From NCBI GenBank assembly GCA_034670405.1, contig JAXDDX010000070.1, forward strand, positions 1,622,001 through 1,686,000: a DNA stretch of 64,000 nt, written 5' to 3'. This DNA is from Hoplostethus atlanticus. Its lineage: Eukaryota > Chordata > Actinopteri > Trachichthyiformes > Trachichthyidae. The translations under genes were made by a program, and so were the position numbers. Every line of letters starts with the position of its first letter. The stretch's first letter is position 1. Below the pieces are notes generated by a model. That model saw only the letters and a list, made by a program, of their open reading frames with translations, did not search any database and was not told where the DNA came from. Below, piece by piece: positions 27,297-35,552 of this stretch.

Positions 27297-29044
27297 AACA
27301 GGCAATCACAATTAGCTGGGAGGTTTCTCTGGGCCAAAATTTCGAAATTCCTCAGAGTAACAAAAATGTAGAATGGCTAGCCGACATAGCGGGTGTCTGT
27401 AAAGGGATTGAGCGCTGAGAGGATTTGGAGGGTGTTCCAGCATTTTTCAGATTCCCTCGCAGTGCGGACCAGACCGCAGGCCTGGCCGCGAGCGCTGGCC
27501 GAGCGCCCTATCTGCACAAGTGATGTTGCACCATCACAAACGGCGATCACCGCCTGCTTCTCGAGCTCGAGGCATCGGAATGTAAAAAAGGATCTCGGAC
27601 GTTCGGATTCCCGTTTCCCGTGCCACGTGGATGTACGTGACTGGTTTTCTTCTTCGCCGTGCACCCCCTAACCCCGGTGCACCATCTTCGCAAACTTTCT
27701 GTCTGCCCCGTCGGCCCTCAACCCCGTTGTGTCGCCTTTTCTTTCACCGCTCCTCCAACTCATCAATCCCCATTCACTCATCATCCAGATCCCAGAGGCA
27801 GTCCAGGTCTAAATCCTCTTTGACCTTTCCTTCACCTTCCTTCCCCCAGACGCCCGTTACCTCCCTCTGTGGTCTGGTCTCCTCTAGGCTTAGACAGATC
27901 CACTGGTTTGCTGATATATTGGTCTTTTATTAAAAATCTGATTGTGGTCCAGTCTGTGTGGTCCACCTCTGATACGATGCAGATTGATTACATTTGTATT
28001 GTAGAATTCATCAATACTACGTTGGTCGTCTATGGGAAGCCCTTAACCTGAATTGATTCTAAAAGGTCTAAATACAGTTTCAGAGGCTTTTCCGTCCTGA
28101 CAAGAAAACAATTCTTTTCATATACATTTTAATTTGTTTTCATATGAATTATGGCATATTACAAGTCCTTACACTTGCTTGGATAGAAATAAATAGCGAT
28201 GGAAAGAATATCACAACAGTATACTGACAAATCCGTTTCTTCAACATGATGTATGGCCAACAGCCCCCGACACCAAAGAGCAAAAAAAAACGATCGGTCG
28301 ATCCCTATAGACTCCACCACCGGCAGGTCTGTTCTAGCAGCGTAACAGAGAGTAAGTTCAAGATCAGTTCAAGATCATAGATCAACGGATAAAACATTCC
28401 TGTAACTGTTTACTGTGGATGTGTGAGTCGGCTCGAATGGCGACAACACACCTCACGTGTACGAGCGCCCTGTACCGGCTATTAGTCTGCAACGTGAGAT
28501 CTTCATTTCCATTTGAAAGACGCGACACCTACAGAATGATTGGTAGCAGAAAACTATTTAAAATGATGGTTCCTTTTATAGGATAGTGTCTAGTGTCCTC
28601 AAGAGCTTTGTTTTTTTTATCTCCATCTTTGTCTCTCAGCCTCATTGCTGTGGTGTTTCTTCACTGCACTTCACCTTGTCAATCAAACCGTGTACTTCCG
28701 TGTACTCCAGTACTTTTCCTTGGATTTTCTGTTGATGTTGAGTTTGAGTTTCTGTAAGTGGTCGTCTGCCAGGGTGGCTATCGCTGCCGTTCAGACCAGC
28801 AAATGTAAAAGCTTTCGCAAACTGGCTCCGGGTTGAATCACTATTGGGTTATATCAATCAGCAAAATGGATATTTATTTATATGAAAATGTCACAGATTA
28901 TTACTTTAAGTCCTCCTTTGATGAAAAGAGAACACTTGTACGAAGCTTTAGAAAACTCAGCCTCCTCCTGGCTCTCAGCAATGTGACACAGTTTCATCCA
29001 TCCAGGCAGACTGGGCTGCTGCTGCTGCACCAAGAATGCTTGAG

Positions 29045-29092
<48 letters not shown>

Positions 29093-29623
29093 CTTGTCGT
29101 GTCGCGCATTCTTCAGGACGTGGAGATGATTTCTAATGGATATAAAGTCTGCCTCAGTTTGCATCTCTCTCCAGAGACCATGTGGTTTCGGTGGGGAAAT
29201 GGAAGCTTTGGAGTTAGCCGCCCAGAGTAGAGGAGAGGAGAAAAGGGAGAGGAAAGGAAAGAAGAAAGAGGAGGAAAAGAGAGGAAAGGAACGGAAGAGA
29301 GGACAAGACAGAAGAAAGAGGAGGAAAGGAAAGGAGAAAGAGGAGGAAAAGAGAGGAAAGGAACAGAAGAGAGGACAGGAGAGAAGAAAGAGGAGTAAAG
29401 GAAAGGAGAAAGGAAAGGAAAAAGAGGAGGAAAAGAAAGGAAATGTGAAAGAGGAGACAAGGAAAGGAAAGGCAAGGAAAGGAAAGGAAAGGAAAGGAGG
29501 AGAGATTAACTGGCAGAACCTCATTAAGCTCCAGACTCAGGCAGACGTGAGTGCAGAGGAAAGAATTTCCAAATCTGGCACCTCGCTGCATCCATCTCGC
29601 CTCAAGACACCAGGTGCATACAT

Positions 29624-29663
<40 letters not shown>

Positions 29664-32625
29664 TACTGTCCGGCACTGGGGCTGGAGGTTCACACCCTCC
29701 AATTTACACACTTAACACATTTGCTTCACTGAACCACAGTGGTTCTCAAAGTGGGGTCCGGGGGGGGGCCACCCAAGGGTGCTGGAGAGGGGTCCCTGGG
29801 AGTGAATCCTAAATCCTCTTCACCCATAGGATAATCAACACAACACAGCTGACACACAAAAAATGCAGCCTACACAGACACAGCTCTGGATGTTTTTTTG
29901 TGTGTTTTTTTTTCACCCAAACTCTCTTCTGGAGTAAAGAGAAGGTTTCAATTATTGCATGCGCCCCAGATATGAACATATGGAAAGAATCTATTTATAC
30001 AGGTTGTCAAAAGTGCTGGTGGTCTTTTCCTCGGGTGGTGTTATGTAACTTTGGGGGTGCAGCCCAGTTCCCAAGGTTGGGCCGTTCTGGTTAATGACTG
30101 TGCACAGGGGAGACGTTGTGGAGGAAAAGCCTGATAGTGGTTTTAATTGTCTCCGAACTAACGTGATAATGCGAGACAGCTTCGGCTCTCTCTCCACACT
30201 TGGACGGCTCATCCTGTTGTGTCTCTCGCTGGCCCTCATAAGGTCAGCGGGATATCAGGGAGTTTTAGTGACGCAAGCGTTTCTCAGAGGCAGAGATAAT
30301 CTCATTGGTTGCGTTAAACCTGAATGGGTGGAGCCACAATAACGTTAGACTGAAGCCCAGTGAAAAGGTCAAGGAGTAAGACAGGAGCTAGCTATGAAGC
30401 CTAGCGCTCTGCTACTAGCAGGTCTAGGTTAGCTAGTTAGCCTAGCTGACCTTCTAAGTTCAAACTAGCCATACTAGCCTAAAGCTATCTAGGTGAGCTA
30501 GTTAGCTAGCCTGCTGACGTTACAAGACCATGAATGAAAAAAAGAAGTCATTGCCATTTATATTTTGTATTTATATTTTGGCCAGAGTTCTTCTTTGCCA
30601 TTCAAGTTTGCCAGTTAGCTAACTTTCGCTCAAACTGTGGCTCTGCCCACTGCGCTTTAACTCAACCAATGAGATGATTTCTGCCTCCAGAGCAGCTCTG
30701 CCTCCGAGAAATGTTTGCAGAAGTAAAACCCCAATCTGCAACTGTTTAGACTTTTCCATGACAGCTTTTCTAGTATGTTCCTGTAGTTTCCTGACTACAA
30801 AAACTGCTTTACTTCAAGGAGGAGGGAGGCCGGCTTGGCTCTACCCTGAAAAAAAAAAAAAAAATCCTCTCTGTGAATTCCTCTTGCTAAAAAAATCCAT
30901 AATCTTGGCAAAGAGACACCGGGGGTTCGGAAAATATGCACATTATTAATGTTAAAGCGGAGAGAGACGTTGTTTGATAGCGTTAGCAGCGAGAGCCTCG
31001 GCAGGTTCCAACAAGACGCTTGCAGACGGAGAGAGATGCACATTAAATAAGGAAACATCTGCATTCCACGCAGCCACTCTGACAACACACACTGGAGCTG
31101 AATGAACATCAAAGCACGGGAGATACCAGTAAATGCTGCTCTGAAAGCTATGATTTATTAGCACTGCTTCCCTGGGATGTTCAACTGCCCCGCTTTCAGC
31201 AGAAAGGAGGGCGGGGAGGCAGACAGTAGTTCATTCACTCGACTCGCTGCGAGCGGATAATTTCACAGGGATTTGGAATATTCTTGGAACGTTTTTTCGC
31301 CGGGCGCGCTAACAAACGCACATCAACCTGTAGTCGGAACAGTTCACTTTTGGGTGGAAGCTGCCGATAGACAATATTTTGTGCCGATCTTGAATTTTGA
31401 TGCCAAAATAAAAAGTATTCAGTGTTTTCCCAATAATTGTGTTCTTGTCAAGATGGGAAAAAAACTCTAAAAAACAGCATTTAATTAAAATCCTCAACTG
31501 GCCCATAATAATAAAACATGTCCATGCATACATACATCAAATATAGTATTGATTAGTTCTACAATAAATCAATCAAACGACATCATATCCAAACAACCGA
31601 TTTTAACAAAAGGCCAATATCTGCCCCATATATCACCAAACCGATACATCAGTCTCCTCCCATGTTCGGTCCGACCCTGTACATCTCTCACCTTGTACAG
31701 TGCCGCAGTGCTCGAGCTGGTCAGCGGCACCCCGAGGTGGAGCGGGGGTCGGTCTTGGCCGAGCGTCTGCGGCGGACCAGACAGTGTTTCTGCCCGGAGA
31801 ACGACTGAGACGGGTCGTTCCCGCCGACCGGCTGGATGAACAGGCTGTCCTCCCCGATCTGGACCAGCCCGGTCTGTGGGGACGACAGAGAGAGATGAAC
31901 ATGAGATGACACTGTAATTAACCTCCGCGGGGAAGCAAAAGTGATAACAGGATAGAGTAGAGAACAACAGAGTATAAATAAGCGTATATGGGGGGATTTA
32001 ACACCACCAACCATTACAACACTCTTAAAATAATGATCCACATAATTTTCTATCACTGACTGCTATAACTCAACAGTGATCAACTTCTAGTCAGTTCATG
32101 AAACAACCCTCTGGAGACGGGAAGTGATGCGTTTTGTGTTTCTGGTTTGTTTGGAATAAGCAGAAGAAGAACTGGGTAGTTAGCATGAGCAGCGATAGCC
32201 ACCGTGGATGAACAGACAAAGAAAAGAGCGCCACCTACAGGAACTCAAACTCCACCAACAGAAAATCCAAGGAGAAAGACGTCACAGTACTGGACACACT
32301 GTTTGATTGACAGGTGATCTCTGGGTGCAGTGCAGACGGCAACGACGGCTAAAAAGAGGATGTGAGGAACACCACAGTGAAGAACACCACAGTGAAGAAC
32401 ACCACAGTGAGGAACACCACAGTGAAGAACACCACAGTGAAGAACACCACAGTGAAGAACACCACAGTGAGGAACACCACAGTGAAGAACACCACAGTGA
32501 AGAACACCACAGTGAGGCTGAGAGACAAAGATGGAGACTCAATAGGGAAAAAAAGGAATTTACAGATTAAAAGTAGAAATATAAGAAATGCTTCAGCAAC
32601 AGGAAATGAAGGAACGTTTCTGTTT

Positions 32626-32658
<33 letters not shown>

Positions 32659-35315
32659 CATTTGGCCAGGATTCATCGGTAGATCTGGCAGGCTTGTGAA
32701 AGCCAGTTCACGGGACATTAACAAGCCATCCATACTATTATCAGGGACCATTTGCAGTTCCTATGGAAACGACCCACCACCTCATGTTGAAGGCGTTATT
32801 TCCCCCCCGCTCACGACGACCTGAGGGTGTGAACCATCGTCAGGAGAGGCGCCGGCTCGACGCTCATTTATAGGAAATGTTTTGTGCAGGTATCTTGAGT
32901 GACAGCAGACAGACCGGCAGGGTAGATTAGGGAGACTCAGACTGATATGAGGATGAGGATGACTGCTACCTGCTGCCTGCTGAGAGACGGTGCTTTTGTT
33001 GGAGGAAAATGCTCCGATTTCAGTCGAGCTGCCTCGTTTCCCATTTTACCACCGAGCATTTCTGAAATTATACATATGAGTTTTAAGACGTGGGCCCTTC
33101 AGGGTTATGAACTTCACCAGACACATAACGGCACCCTGCAAACCAAATATTAAAGTAGTAATTGGCAACATTTTCATCTAAATAAATGTGTGTTTTGTAG
33201 GTCTTTCCTGGAAAGAAAATCCACTGGCACACAGGAAGTGATGCGTTTCCGGTTTGTTTGGAATAAACCGAAGAAGAACTGGGTAGCTAGCATGAGCAGC
33301 GATAGCCACCGTGGCTGAACAGACAAAGAAAAGAGCGCCACCTACAGGAACTCAAACTCCACCAACAGAAAATCCAAGGAGAAAGACGTCACAGTACTAG
33401 ACACACTGTTTGATTGACAGGTGATCTCTGGGTGCAGTGCAGACGGCAACGACGGCTAAAAAGAGGATTTTGCAGATTAACCAAAAAATTCCCAGACCAG
33501 CGACAGCAGAACGCCGGGCAGACTGCATGTATGACCGCTGTGTTGAAGCAGGGATGTAAACAAGATGCTCTTTGACAGGGAATGTAAGACATGGAAACGC
33601 TGGTATAGAGAGCCACTGTGGCTGGAAGAGTGGCGGCGTGGTGCCGGCTTTCCAGAAATCAAGGCACTCTTGTACGAGGGGGACGAGGGGGAGGGGCAAA
33701 TGTCAGTCTCGTGTCAGAGAAAAATGCAGTCAAATGAATTAAAATAGCATCTTAAAAACTAGCTGGATAACTGGCCAGAACAAACCCGGCTCATTCAGCT
33801 ACGGCGATTTACTTTTTCCACCTCCAGAACTACATCTGCCAGGTTTTCACAACAACAGCGGCAGTAAACAGTGACAAGGCGCGACACAATGCAAGAGCAG
33901 CTGCCACAGAGCGTCCACTGTGAGCGGCGCTGGTCTAAATAATGTGTGGTATGCCATAAAATAGAGCAAGCAAGCAAGCAAGCAAGCAAGCCAAGTCTGT
34001 CCCAGCGTTCCTGCAGGCGTCCGGCTCCCGGGTGAGCCCCCGGGGGCCAACCAACGCTGTGACACAGCGTAATGTGGATTTGGAGGACGGATTAAAGTAT
34101 TGCTGCAGCTCCACAAACATGGAGGCATGATACTATTCATTAGGCATTAACTGTGGCACCGCGGCAAGATATATCGCAACCACGCAAAGAACCCCCCCCC
34201 CCCAGCTAGAGGATGTTCAGACTGATGTGATTTATGTTCACATATCACAATTCCCACATCCCTCTCACATACTGCACATGTACTTTTCATACTGGTTTCA
34301 CTGTAAATAACACCTAAATAACTCAAAATCCTCTTGCTTTTATTGTGTTAATTTATGCTTATATTCTATTTTTGTGTGCATTTTCTATTTTTCTTTACTG
34401 TATCCTATTGCTTTTGCTGCTGCAATGACCCAGTGAAGTTTCTGTTTCTGTCTGGTATCAAGCCTCAGACTTCACTGCTACAACAGAGGTGTGATATTGT
34501 TCCTAACTTGTATTGGAGAGACTGAGGAGCATCACTGAATGGAAAGCCACAAAACTAAAAAGGAAGTTGGTTTTAAAATGCCTTCTGCTCCCATTTGACT
34601 TTGATACCGCTGCGAAAAAATAGTGAATTCAATATTGCATTTTCTAAACTTTACAGTAGAAAATTCTGCTCGCGGGACGACGCCGGCTGGAAGGGCTTTA
34701 TTTTTAGCCTCATGTGGTTTACGTTGTAGCCTGGCATCGAACCAAGCTTCAAATGTCTGCTGCTACAATCAGAGATGCCATGTTGGGAAGCACAAATATG
34801 ATCCAATTTGTTGCCCTGTCCTCCCTCCTCCAGCTGCAGTACTGACACGAACATGCACACAGTGTCTGGGGGCAGCCCAAAAAAAACTAGGGATTTAAGA
34901 AGACGGAGAAAAAAAAAAAAAAAAGAAAAGAAAAAACTGCCACATGGAGAAATTAGCAGTATGCATGCTGACCTGGCCCCGGCCGGCTTGCGGGGTTAAG
35001 GGACGGCGGCTGTGGCTGGATAGTGTTACTTCCAGCCTGGGCTGTGTAACAGATCAGTGTCAGACAGGCAAAGCCATAATACATAGCGGTGAGGTGTGTT
35101 TCTGTACAGGGGGGCGGTGGTGGGGGGGCGGGGGGGGGGGGGCTGCCTTTGTCCTGGTTGGGAGGTGTCACCGAGCCTGACCCAGTTAGCTCCCGCCAAC
35201 GGATGTAACATTAAAAACAGCTGAGAAGAAGCGCGAGGGAAAAGATCGCTACGGTGGTTCTGGGTTGGGAGGCATCTGGGGTGACTGCACTGGGCACGCT
35301 TCAGTGACACAATAT

Positions 35316-35384
<69 letters not shown>

Positions 35385-35493
35385 GAGACTGAGACAGAGA
35401 GCTTGGTCAGAATAATAGACAGACTTAAGTTCAAACACAGCAAGCGCTGGAAAGGAATGTCTACACCTCCGATTGGATAACCAGCTACACAGC

Positions 35494-35552
<59 letters not shown>

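Larger units (their letters stand above)
22756..31691. other. adamts17 intron 3
   Basis: 8.9 kb with no exon recognised. Contains fragments of the 302-bp MITE family, one copy each of two other MITE-like families, several (CA)n runs and the long purine tract near 29.2-29.5 kb. The stretch 30.4-30.5 kb is rich in AGCTAG-type words without clear periodicity. Confidence 0.7.

Noticed and set aside
29136-29732. 198-codon open frame on plus and 165-176-codon frames on minus
   Set aside because: Produced by the purine tract, which has almost no stop codons; low complexity only.
32282-32570. Histidine/glutamate-rich and WCSS-repeat open frames
   Set aside because: Both are the 15-bp array read on opposite strands.
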